Below, piece after piece: positions 53,010 through 64,000 of a stretch of 64,000 bases of DNA. How positions within the stretch are numbered: the first letter of the stretch is position 1; each line of letters starts with the position of its first letter. This DNA is from Alviniconcha marisindica (taxonomy: Eukaryota > Mollusca > Gastropoda > Provannidae). The DNA lies in contig JABMCL010001430.1 of NCBI GenBank assembly GCA_018857735.1, positions 46,001 through 110,000 of the forward strand. Reading direction: 5' to 3'. The position numbers were made by a program, and so were the translations under genes. The notes under the pieces are model-generated. The model searched no databases. It was not told the origin of the DNA and saw only the letters and a list, made by a program, of their open reading frames with translations.

Positions 53010-56000
53010 TCCCAAAAGGGGTTGACAGCTATGTGTATCCCTGCACTACCTTCACTCAGCACCTATGAATTTGACACAGACTAATTCATTCATTCTCTCG
53101 TCTTTTCTCTTGTAACCGATTTCAGCTGGTCATTAAAGAATTGATCAGTAAAAATTAGAATCCATTTCATTGATGATCCAGATCGGGATTTCTCCTGACA
53201 GAAATCGAAATGGCAATCTGTACTGGCAAGATTTAAAATCCTACTGGCAGAGATCACAGTTTTGATTTTTACTGGGAGAACTTCGTGTTCTTGGGGCTGC
53301 TTTGCAGCAGCCAGATAATGAGGTGTACTTTCCTCAATGTGCAAAGAGGAGTAAAGTTTGTCCCATGTAGTTGGAAGAGTCCAACATGCACACATTTTCA
53401 CACACACACACATACACACACACACACACACTGTGACTGTAACGCCAAATTGGAGATGGGTGTCTAAAGTGAGAAAAGATGTCAAAAGTGTTGAAGATAA
53501 TACTCAGAAATGTCAGTTTATCTCCCGCAGTCACAGGATAAGCAATTCATGCAGACTGTTCGCTACCACTCTTGACACATACCATAAAAATAATAAGACC
53601 CCAAATTAACACACAATTTCCTTCTTTTATTTGGAAAAAGCACTCGGTGGAAGTCAACAAAACATGATTCAAGCAACAAAATCAATGATGTCACAGCAGA
53701 CAAATGACCTTGTGATCTTTGGGTCAAGCAATCTTTGATTCAGGGAGGTTATACCCCCTGATCTGATGAATCTTGCATAACAATGGTTATCGCTAGAAAT
53801 CCTCGTTTGAAATTTCAGGATAAGTGGTTCTCATCAAAAGATTCTCCTATATTAAAGAAATGACTGATGAACATGTCAGCTGGATTCTTGTTTTGAGAAC
53901 AGGCAATGTACAAATAACGCAGACATATGAAACACTATGCATGGTACTATTTTAGAGACAAGCATGCTAACTAGAGAATACCTGCAGAAACTACTTTAGC
54001 TGTCCTTCCGGATATACATAACAACCGGACAATAGATTTCTGTTTGTACTCTCAGCATCATTTATCAATGCATAGTGCCATCTGTGACTTTCACAGTATA
54101 AAATTCTGTTGCAGAATTAACATGCAACAAAGCAGAAATCAGTGCATCATGCTTTCTATGACTTAATTACTAGCGTACAATTCAATACTCAAAACTTCAT
54201 AACTACATGCTACAAAGCAGAGAGAGAACAGGTCTGTAAATTCAACTCTTCCAATCAACAAAGCTGGGCAAGAGAGATGGGCTGAGTGCGAGATTGCAAC
54301 CTAAGTCCAGGGGAATAATGCCAGGCAATAATGCTTGATCAGACATTCCAACAAATTCAAACGGCAATGCTGAAGTAGAATGCAAGTAGCACACTAATAA
54401 TACTGTTGCAACACATGCCCATGAACTGTTACAGGCAATACTCTCAAGCGCTTGACGCTTACAACGCAGCAGGGTGTTTTATGGTGAAACTTGCACGTTT
54501 CACCGCATGACGCAGGAGGGTAGCAAGTAATACTACTAGTAATTAATACTGGCACCAGCAGTAATGGGGAGAATCATTTTGCAGCACAACAATACTGACT
54601 GTTAAAAAAGTAATACTGAGGAGTTGATGCTGATCCTTTGCTGGTTTGGGTTGCGGTAAAATTGCACAGCTACCACATTCACAACTGTGTTTAAAGGGGA
54701 ACTGTGGGTAATACGCAAGTCAGCCTGAAAATGTCAAAAATGTGCAAAATTAATATTTCCGTCTGCAGGCTTCATTTGGATGTTTTATCAGTTATTTGTA
54801 CAAAAAACTTCCTTTTTCGTGTGTGTGCTTCGAACTGAAGTTTCTCAAAGCACAGCCATGCTGGTTTGCTCTTTACCAATGAAGAGCACAACAAGTTTAG
54901 CTTGTGATGAAGTTGATACTTCTCCTATCCATTTCAGCCTTGTTGATAACATCACTATGGTGACATGGGCACACTTCACAATGTCTCTTCAAAATGTCCA
55001 TTAATAATGTTTCTGAACTTTAAAACAAGTCATCCTCATTTGAAAACATGTCCCATGCAAAGAACTACAAACTGGAAAAAGAAAAAAGCTACCCCCCCCC
55101 CCCCCAAAGTCTGTTTTTAATTTCAAATGGTGTATGGTAGATCAAACAATGGTGAAAGGTCATTGGAAGTATGGATATTCAAGCTGAAATGTCTTGGTAG
55201 AAGTCAAGTCTGTGACGGTAAAGAAGGTTGATATCAGCAGTGAACGACTAATACGGTATGGTAGAAAACTTATCACAGACAACAGATCACAAAGCGTGAA
55301 AACAAATCTTATTTTGTATCACAACAGCACAAACCAGGGTGAACTTGTTCAACGTAGTTTCCAAATACAAGGACTAGCATAAAAGGAACAAAAATGTACA
55401 GCAGAATATGTATACATGCATGAACTGTATGTACAAACAAGGCTTACAGCTTGAACAAAAATGTGCACACTTTTAATGGTTAAAATAAATATCACACCAT
55501 GATGCAGGCATGTAGAGCTCAAAGCCACAAATCATCACGTTCAAATTAGTGGCAAAATATCACGCACCCACTTAGTTTTTTTGTTTCATATTGCTACTTG
55601 CTCAAACTGAACAGCTATGTCAAATAATATGTCAGAAAACAATACTTTGCTTGAGATCAGAGAAAGAAAAGAAAAAAAAGGACCAAGAGATCATTCTCTG
55701 AATAAATTCAAGATGCGTTACAGTACACATGAATTCTACATCAGATTTTCTCATACTGTACTGACATCATTCATTGGGTTAAATCCAGAAACGCTCACTA
55801 CAAACAAGCAACTCTATAGCAGTCTTATAGTGTACATTGGTTCTTATACAGAACTGAACCAGTTGTCCAGCCTCAGCTATGAATCGTTCGCCAGAAAAGT
55901 AAACTCACGGGCACAAGAGGGAAAGAGGTAATTCACAGCAAAGGCCAAAAGATGTTCTAAGAGACAATGAGAACTGACAGGGACTTGTTGTTGTAGCTGA

Positions 56001-57638
56001 TGTCTTCACTGACTGGTGGTTGTTTGGAGGGGTGGAAGTGGAGAAAGAGAGAGAGAGAAGCGCATGGGAGACTGGGAGAGAGAGAAAAGCACATGTGTGC
56101 ATGGGAGACTGGGAGATAGAAGTGCATGCATGAATGCAGGGCAGAGTGAAGGATAGAGTGAGATATGCAGTGCATTTTTAAAGCAGGTTATGTGTTGTTG
56201 TAATGTTTCATGTATAGCACTTTGAGCCTCACACACGTATCACAGAGGGATTCGGTACATCAGAAATGCATTTATTATTATAATTATTATTATTATCAGA
56301 GTCTTTATATGCATATTCATTTCATTTTCACTCATTTCGTGCAGCACCCTTTTTAACATTAAGAATATATAACATCTGCTTCTTGATTAAAGCAGTTTTG
56401 TTTGTTTGTAGTAAGTTTCATTTTCAAGTCTAAATGGTCTTTGTATTCAAAAGTTGTATTGTGTGTGTGTGTGTGTGCATATGTGCGTGCATGTGTGTGC
56501 GTGTGTTGTTGTTTTTTCCTTGCTCCTCCTTCAATAAAGGGCAGAAAGTGGGACTGTCACTACACAGTGTGTATACATAATAAGACAAACAAACTCAAGA
56601 ATGTTAACTGAAGTTAAAAATATACACGCTTCATTGCTGCAGAAGTTAATAAATAATCTTGGCTTTCTTTTTCTTTTTTGTTTTGTTTGGTTGGTTGGTT
56701 GAAAAAAATCAGATCAGTGTCTTTCCTCATTGTCTCTTAGATATATTAATACTGTTAAGGTGTTTAGTATAATTATAGACCAGTATATTATGTATTTACA
56801 AGACATAAAACATTTCTGCACACATAAATATGAAAGACTCTAGACAGTGAAACTACTGTCTTGTACACCAGCCAGTCAACTTCATGTACAAAGACCGTAA
56901 GAGGGAGAAGAAAGAAAAAAAACTTTTTATAAACAGAATGAAACACTGAAAGACAAGCCACCTTGCACCCCCCCCTCCCCCCACCCCACCCCCCACCCTT
57001 CCCTTGCAGGAAAGAAGAAACACTCTTGGTTTTATGCAGTCAAAGAAAAAGAGGTTGAGTTTCTTTCCCCACCTTGAAAGTAGGAAAGAAGAGTGGATCA
57101 TAAACCAGACAGACATCATGGCCACAGGGCAATTAATTTTATCTCCAAAGTCTCCAAAAATGGCTTTTTGAACAGGTGAGCATGGCTTGAAATCCCGAAT
57201 GTTTATATGAGAGAAAGGAAAGCCAAAAATGTACAGTAAACTTCACAGCCTGAGAACAAAATATACATTTCTGCAGCAGTTTGTACAATACGACACATTG
57301 TAACACTGATACAAAGAAATGAAGTGTTTGTCTTTGCTTTATGAAATCAAAAACTTTGTGGTAAGAAAAAAGTAGAAGACCCACTCCTAAGCCGGAGTTC
57401 TGGGTGAAATAATCTACTATTTCATTGTATATACTTGCATCATTCTAAATAACCACAATTTTGAGAGAGAAAAAAAGTACAAATGTGGAGAAAAATCTTT
57501 ATCATAATAAATTATGATTCCTTCTTGTGCTCAAAAGATACCAGTAAAGTATCTCACACCTAAAAAAATATTTTAAAAGAACCTTCGTGGGTTTCAAAAG
57601 TCAAGGTGGTTGTGCCAAAAAAAGAAATTTTTTTTTTG
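53010..57638. other. Intergenic/3' flank of the tektin-like gene
   Basis: AT-rich with a (CA)n tract at 53400-53430, a C-run at 55092-55105, GAGA and TG tracts near 56040-56070 and 56460-56500, and C-rich DNA at 56968-56998. 57446-57510 (ATACTTGCATCATTCTAAAT onward) is repeated at 58130-58215. No gene recognised. Confidence 0.5.
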
Positions 57639-57644
57639 TTTATT
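57639..57644 (-). terminator. Candidate poly(A) signal of the tektin-like gene
   Basis: AATAAA on the minus strand, about 50 nt after the TAG stop, in A-rich sequence. It is plausible, but a longer 3' UTR cannot be excluded. Confidence 0.3.
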
Positions 57645-57692
57645 TTAGCCTAAATAGTCATAAATGGGCCGAGAGGGCTGTGTATCAGACAA

Positions 57693-58224
57693 CTAGAATG
57701 CAGCACCGAGAGTCCAGCGGTGGTTGGCTCTGCCACGACGCATGCGGATAATGCTGGCATCAATGCTGGATGCAGCACTCTTGCTGCGGATGTCATCGGA
57801 CAGCTTTGATTGTGTGATACGCATCATTCCAATGTTGCGGCTGGTTGCTGTGAGTGACTGTAGAAGTCCGTCGCCACTCTAGAAACAAATGACAGTAGAG
57901 AACATGTGACGGATCTTCTGAAGCCATGTTATGTTTGTTGCAAGTATTCAAAAGCTGATGCTGTGAAACCACTTTCACAAATGCATGCACACTCATGCAC
58001 ACACACAACTGCAGGATGCACACAGGAACACATGCACACACACACACAACCTGTCCCCATGCAAACACACTCTCCATCATACGTGTACACACTCCACATC
58101 CACAGCACGCACACACATGCAGAAAACACACACTTGCATCATTCTAAATAACCACAATTTTGAGGAGAAAAAAGTACAAATGTGGAGAAAAATCTTTATC
58201 ATAATAAATTATGATTCCTGCACA

Positions 58225-58281
<57 letters not shown>

Positions 58282-58703
58282 CACACACACACACACCTTG
58301 ATGATGTCCTGTGTCTCAGGCACCTGGGTACCTGGGTGCCGCTGGAACACTCTCACTAGGGGGCGGTTCAAACGCTCCCGGGTGAACAGATCAGCACTCA
58401 TCGCAGGGCCCTGAAAAACAGATACCAAATATCACTGCACTACTGTAAGAAATCCAGCGACCCTGGCACACTGCCTAGCTGGCATATCCTCATCAGCCCA
58501 GGAAACAAATGACCCTGATCTAACTGTAACGCCAAGTTACTTATTTACTAAGCAACAGCCTCCACACACATACACACGGTGATGCAGCAGACACACACAA
58601 ACATGCATGTGCAGACACACACAAACACACACACATGAATACACACACACACACGCACACACACTTGCACACACGCACGCATGCACACACACACACACGC
58701 ACA

Positions 58704-58758
<55 letters not shown>

Positions 58759-59532
58759 AAGGCCATTTAAAAACACAGAGAAAGGCAACTGACCAATGTG
58801 TATCCCCGAGCACGATCAGTAGCTTCAAACCAGCGCTGGGCACGATGGACAGCATGGCGGTTCTCTCCATGAGTGATCCCAAGATGTTGCTGCACACGCG
58901 CGATACACACAGACATAAATGGTCATAACTATTCGGGGACACACACAGCTCAGCAGCAAAGCACCGGACACATGATTGGAATGTCATGGGTTCAATTCCT
59001 GGCAGGAGCAGCGAGGGATTTTCTTCTCCAGCGTCAACTTTCTGTGTTGACTCACTTCGGTGTCTGTTCCACCTCCATGGGTTACTGCAGTAGCATGGAA
59101 AAGATCCCAGTCATTCTGCCAAAAGTTTTGGTGGCAGGTTACAGCCAAACAACACATGCACTCTGCATATGTCACTGTGTCTTTGACTAGAAATGTAAAA
59201 TGGTGCATGGCTGTATGGAGTACACAGAACATGCGCCAACATGGCAGCAGTTTCATGTGATACCAGCAATGTAACAACCAAACAGCATTGTAAGAACACC
59301 ACTTTGGTGGAGATTCAAAAAAACACTCTGTGTCAAATTACAGTCATTCGGAGTTGCATGTGGCTAGAGTGCAGTGAGTCTGCCCAAAAGCACAGAACAG
59401 CGTTATATAAAAAAAATCAACTGATCAAAATACCAATCCACATACAAATATTATCAATATAGTAATCATATGAAATCAAGACGTAAGCAAAACAAAAAAG
59501 GATGTTAGAATAATAAACATTAACAGTTTTTT

Positions 59533-59570
<38 letters not shown>

Positions 59571-60327
59571 GGTTTCTTTCTTTTTTTCTTTAATATTAGG
59601 CAATGTAAACCCTCTGTGTATTAAAATTGGCAATGTTACTATATTCTTTAACGGGAACTAATAATAGTAATAATTAAAGTATTTTTAAAGCCCAAAATCT
59701 TGTCCCTAGAGACTATTCTAAGCGAACTGACACAGGTTGGCCCAAAAAGAGAAAATAAGCAAATACTTTCATCTGCTGGCTTCATTTTGTTGTTCTATCA
59801 ATATTATATCTATGCAATCATAATTATTTCCCTTCGTCTATGAGGCACTTAAAGCATTTACTATTATTTCCCTCGTTCTCATGCTATATCTGTACATAGG
59901 AATAGCAGAGAAAAAAGCAACTATTTTTCTTCTTAGCCTCACTCCTACATAAGAAGTGAGATATAATTACAGATATGGCAACAGCTGTATGATAAATTCT
60001 ATGTAAATTTTGACAGAAAAAAAGGAGAGAAAAAAAGAAAAGAAAAAGTCAAATAAACACAACTGCTATTGTGTGGGACTGACCTTGAGAGTTTCGGTTT
60101 CCGCCACCTTCTGGGTCAGCCCATCATTGACAGATTTGTGAGCTGCTCGCTGAAGACGCTCGATCTGATCAATGGTGTCTCGCAGACCACGTCGTAGGTA
60201 AGCGGAGCGTCCCCGTGCCTCTGCAGCATCTTGCAGAGCCTGTTATTACGGTCAACATCAAGGTCATGCATACTCCAGTGCAGGCCAGTCAAGATCTGGC
60301 AAAGTATACTGTCTTGTCTTGTTTTGG

Positions 60328-60371
<44 letters not shown>

Positions 60372-60557
60372 ATGTGTGTGTGTGTGATTGCATGTGTGCA
60401 TGCATGCCTGCGTGTGTGTGTTTGTGTGTATGTGTGAGTGAGTGTGCGTGTGCATGCACATGTGCACGCATGCATGCATGTGTTTTTTGTTTTGTTTGTG
60501 TGTGTGTGATTGCATGTGTGCATGTATGTGCGTGTGTGTGCGTGCATGCATGCATGC

Positions 60558-60592
<35 letters not shown>

Positions 60593-61593
60593 TGTGGGTG
60601 TGTGTGTGTGTGTGGTGCAGGTGTGTGATGCAGGTCTAGCTGTCTGGGATTCATGTGGTCTGAATTGCTTGTAATAATTGTTATAGTCATTTTCCACTTG
60701 TGGCGTGTCAACCTGAGAGATTAAACTTGATTTCTGTGCAGCGCACCAAACTCTACTGGTCTAATGTTTAAGATTAATGCTTTACAAATATTTCATTATT
60801 ATTATCAAGTACCTGATCAGTCTCCGGAGTGTACGGACCCAAAGCATCAGCCGCAGCAGCACCCAATCGGTTGCTGTCAATGGCGGTGATGCGACCATCA
60901 AGTCCGCTGGCACGGCCCCCACTCTGCTGGGCACTGTTGGTGATGGAAGAGTTGGCATGGCACAGAAGGTCAAGGACACGTGACCTCTCCTGCAGCACGG
61001 CGAACAGGCGTCTGCGTGCGCTCTCAAGAGTCTGCACGGGGTAAATGATTATTTATGATGGAACTGCGTATCTCTTTCCACTTCTGAAACTATGGCATTC
61101 ATTATCATGATTATTTATGATGGAACTGCGTATCTCTTTCCGCTTCTGAAACTATGGCATTCATTATCATGATTATTTATGATGGAACTGCGTATCTCTT
61201 TCCGCTTCTGAAACTATGGCATTCATTATCATGATTATAATGGCCAAAGGCTACCAAAAAACCTGTTACATTAATTATGCATGCATGCACACACTGACAC
61301 ATGAGATGGTCACGGTGCAGACATATAAACAAATCATGCTTACAATTACTGTTCATGATATTACAATAATTTACATGCTGTGCTCCGCCTAAATACTTAA
61401 TGTCGAAACAGTCCACCTCTCAGTCTGTCTGGTTTTCAGTTTGTTCACTGATCAGACTTGTGTAACACTTAACTGCTTAAAGAAAATTTAAGAGAGGGGT
61501 GGTCTTTCATCTGGTTGGTCTTTCATGAGGGTGGTCTTTCACACACACAACACAATGCATCACACACACACACAACACAACACATCACACACA

Positions 61594-61658
<65 letters not shown>

Positions 61659-62820
61659 TTTTTGTTTGTTTGTTTGTTTTGAGAACTGGTCAAACAAAAT
61701 AACAACCAGTACGCCAGACCAAGTGCTGAATTTCCCCCCAGTATATATATATATATATGCCAATCTTAACCAGCAAAATACCAGATATTACTGGTTAACA
61801 TGAACCTTGTTAATCCCAGTTCCAGACCCATCCATTGACCTGGAAACCATAAACCCTGTCACTTGTTGATACAACTCCTTCGGACAGGTCTGGTTAAATG
61901 AGCCAGAAATGATCATTTTCTAGAACCTGGTTTCTCCTGAGCAGGTGTAAATGTGTGAACAGTTAAGATAAACTCAAAGTCTTTATTTACAAAGGTGATA
62001 GATAAGCACGTACGCTTTTTTACATCCAGCCCTCACCCAAACAAGGGATTATACTAGATCTAATTATACATGTACACGTCTTCTAAGCTACAACACGCAC
62101 ATGGAATAAATGAAGTTTAGACAGTCAGAATTCAAGCAGGATGCTGAATGACGCTTTTCTGCTAGATGTGACACACTTCAATATGGACACCATACGATAC
62201 AATAAAACAATAAACCTGCCACACTTTCGGCTCCAAGCTGCTGTCTTCCTCCATCTCAAGTCCCTGAAGTTTGTTATCTGTGTGTGGGACTTTAATTAAT
62301 TATTTTAATTGCATTACCTTGTGATAAAGAAAAACATGTATGTGATCGTAAGTTCATTACTATTTTATGATGATGTCACAGTTTGTTCTATATTTATAAC
62401 TATGGTTAAGGTAAGACCCTTCTGTTGGTGGTGTTGTGTGTGTTGTTGTATTGTTCTTTTAACTTTAAGTATTTATTAATATACGAGCCTGCTGTGACCA
62501 CAACCAAATTGCCCCTTGTGGGATAATTAAAGTTTTTTTAACTGAATTGAACTGAAGCTGTCCGTAAATTGTGCGCAATCAGTATACTCGTGTGCATGGG
62601 TGCCTGTGTACATAATCTTTCTGGACAAGATTCTGCTCTGTACAAATAATTATTAGTTATTATATTATGAGGGTCGGAACTGGTTAACCAAACCAGAAGT
62701 CTGTGGTTTCCATACCTGAAGCTGCTGATGAACAAGCCTGAGTTGACCCTCTAGTGTTTTCTTGCTGTTCAGCAAATGTGCCCTCTCTGCGTTCAGGAGA
62801 TCATCCGCCCCATCATGCTC
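57693..62820 (-). CDS. Tektin-like coiled-coil protein (CCDC105/TEKTL1-like), 5'-partial
   Basis: Six exons in transcript order: 62820-62716, 61031-60813, 60239-60084, 58889-58794, 58410-58297, 57878-57693 (stop TAG). They encode 291 residues and have consensus splice sites. Every exon is a multiple of three with phase-0 boundaries. The protein is helical and charged, for example [20 protein letters not shown] and [16 protein letters not shown]. It also has [20 protein letters not shown] and [17 protein letters not shown], where the RPxV pattern sits where tektins carry RPNVELCRD. Tektins and tektin-like proteins are filament or microtubule-inner proteins of cilia and flagella; a sperm or ciliary role is inferred from family. 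The N-terminal half lies beyond the right edge. The CCDC105 assignment is from memory of the family layout and is moderate. Confidence 0.62.
58130..58300. repeat. Duplicated segment plus (CA)n microsatellite beside an exon
   Basis: CTTGCATCATTCTAAATAAC, then CACAATTTTGAG, GTACAAATGTGGAGAAAAAT and CTTTATCATAATAAATTATG match 57436-57513 almost exactly. The (CA)n tract runs straight into the donor of the 58297-58410 exon, so the donor reads AAG|GTGTGTGTG. Confidence 0.85.
58600..58756. repeat. (CA)n microsatellite
   Basis: About 150 bp of interrupted CA, in the intron between the 58889-58794 and 58410-58297 exons. Confidence 0.9.
58945..59402 (+). mobile_element. tRNA-derived long SINE, copy B (intron of tektin-like gene)
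   Basis: Shares with copy A the B box GGTTCAATTCC, the TTTTCTTCTCC stretch, GTATCTGTTCCAC-like text, CAGTCATTCTGCCAAAA, GTACACAGAACATG and AATGTAACAACCAAA in order over about 450 bp. It lies opposite to the host gene's transcription. Confidence 0.65.
59532..59572. repeat. (TG)n microsatellite
   Basis: About 20 TG units. 59580-60080 around it is AT-rich intron without other features. Confidence 0.9.
60328..60620. repeat. (TG)n microsatellite cluster
   Basis: About 290 bp of TG with TGCATGCATGC interruptions, in the intron upstream (transcript sense) of the 60239-60084 exon. Confidence 0.9.
61047..61240. repeat. 62-bp minisatellite, 3 copies
   Basis: Unit TGATTATTTATGATGGAACT, then GCGTATCTCTTTCCGCTTCT, GAAACTATGGCATTCATTAT, CA. 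It abuts the acceptor of the 61031-60813 exon. Confidence 0.92.
61590..61760 (-). repeat. Dispersed repeat family F2, copy 3 (inverted)
   Basis: On the minus strand CTGGTTGTTATTTTGTTTGA then CCAGTTCTCAAAA, followed by a long (GA)n tract, as in the other two copies. Confidence 0.4.
61890..62700. other. Intron of the tektin-like gene, no recognised feature
   Basis: AT-rich sequence between the 62716 donor and the F2 repeat. A stretch CCCCTTGTGGGATAATTAAA near 62512 looks like a common non-LTR or SINE tail but is too short to assign. Confidence 0.4.
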
Positions 62821-62889
62821 CTGTGAAAACAAAAGATTTAAATGTTGAGTACGTGTAAAATCCTCTTTTTAATTTTTTTTTTTTAAATA

Positions 62890-62895
<6 letters not shown>

Positions 62896-62939
<44 letters not shown>

Positions 62940-62940
62940 G
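62896..62940. repeat. (CA)n microsatellite
   Basis: About 21 CA units just 5' of the first visible tektin-like exon. Confidence 0.9.
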
Positions 62941-63087
62941 AAAAAGAAAAAAGGGAATAAAACAAACAATCTTGAGATGAGCTATAGGCGCTTTACGGTG
63001 GCAACTATAGCATGGTTCTCTGCTTCAATATCTTCAATGATTTGGGCCAAAAATCATACTGGACTGACTTACATATTGCATCTAGGC

Positions 63088-63126
63088 TGATCCTAGGGTT
63101 ATGGTTATACTTAGGGTTAGGGTTAG
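63088..63126. repeat. Short interstitial telomere-like sequence
   Basis: CTAGGGTTATGGTTATACTT, then AGGGTTAGGGTTAGAG: two perfect and a few degenerate TTAGGG units. Confidence 0.6.
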
Positions 63127-63857
63127 AGTAATGAACAGTGCTGTTACTGTTCAATTTCACCTACCAATAAGCCACAGAAGCCATTTGTTTAAATCTGCCA
63201 TCATTAACTTATTTCACATTTTGCAAAATGGGAATCCTAACAGCGAATGACAGCCACTTTGCATCATATAAAAAATAAAAATAAAAACACTCTCAACATC
63301 TCATTTTCACAAATGCATGTGGAACAGTATTCTCGGGTGAGTCTAATACAATTTGAGCTCAAATAAAAAGACAAATAAAGTACCTGTAAAGTTCAAGATT
63401 ACCCCCTAAAGCCTAGCACAATTTCACAGGGCTCGAGTACGAAGCCAGGACTCACATGGAGGCAGTGAGTTCACTGGTGATTTCCACCAATATTTAATTC
63501 AGCAAAAACAAAAACAAAACAAAAACGCAGACAAAATGGTCACCAAGACCACACTCCAGCCAGCCCTCTGCCCACAGGAGTCTCAAGATAAGCAGTGCAC
63601 TTGGGTGACCGCGAGGCTTCAATGACCAGCCAGTCACTGGGATTGAGTGGCCAAAATAATTCAATCACCAGGCTGGCCTGATAATCCCGTCCCGGATAAT
63701 ATGGAACTGACCAAACAGAGGTTGGATTAGCCTGTGCCTACCCCTGAACCTTCCCACCCAGCGAGCATGCACACGGTTATTGAATTGTACTAACACAATA
63801 GCCCAGTTAAGCTGTTCACCCATTCCAAACCCACGCTTGATCACCCTGCACCAGTAA

Positions 63858-64000
63858 CATTGGCGGGAGCTGCCACAAGTATCATTTTTGTCGCGAAAAC
63901 ACATCTTTTGTCCTTTTGTCGTGACAAATATTTGTTGTGACAAACATGTGTTTGTTGCGACAAAAGTAAACTTGTTGCAACAAAACTTTTGTCGTGACAA
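63858..64000. mobile_element. MITE-like TIR element with palindrome-packed interior, copy 2 (cut by window edge)
   Basis: Begins CATTGGCGGGAGCTGCCACA, matching the terminus of the element at 1699-2121, then runs into the same TTTGTCGTGACAAA-type dyads. Its right end is outside the window. Confidence 0.7.

Noticed and set aside
63088..63126. Chromosome end
   Set aside because: Only two perfect TTAGGG units, with ordinary gene sequence on both sides.

Overview
The window is eukaryotic and gene-poor. It has split genes with GT-AG introns, very long introns, many (CA)n/(TG)n microsatellites, long homopolymeric C/G runs, at least ten minisatellites and several short transposable elements. Short elements ending in a 'CCAGTACGGTTATATCAGGG' tail, which I associate with gastropod SINEs, suggest a marine gastropod mollusc. 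That placement is inference, because no taxonomic marker gene is present.

Layout. (1) 1495-27431, minus strand: eleven exons of an ATF6-type endoplasmic-reticulum stress sensor. They run from the start codon through the activation region, bZIP, transmembrane segment, S1P site and part of the lumenal domain; the last exons lie beyond the left edge. Ten introns carry minisatellites, SINEs, palindromes and a G-rich tract. (2) 27432-35483: spacer holding a small hypothetical minus-strand ORF, a hAT transposon remnant with its inverted terminal repeats (31141-32010) and a 26-copy 45-bp minisatellite. (3) 35504-44001, plus strand: a complete RAB14 gene in eight coding exons encoding 214 residues. 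(4) 44002-57692: RAB14 3' region and intergenic DNA with an 84/87-bp minisatellite and no recognised gene. (5) 57693-62820, minus strand: the last six coding exons of a tektin-like coiled-coil protein, whose 5' part lies beyond the right edge.

The three genes act in different processes (unfolded-protein response, endosome/Golgi membrane traffic, probable axonemal structure), and nothing indicates that they work together. I reconstructed their exons by hand; all internal joins keep reading phase. The most notable structure is around the exons. Short tandem duplications repeat splice sites or exon edges at three consecutive RAB14 exons and at ATF6 exons 3 and 9. Direct repeats bracket the two bZIP exons. 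A minisatellite beside ATF6 exon 11 repeats a donor-like motif. Two copies of a TIR element with a palindrome-packed interior lie near opposite ends of the window. I found no operon, CRISPR array, rRNA, functional tRNA or clearly novel multi-gene system.
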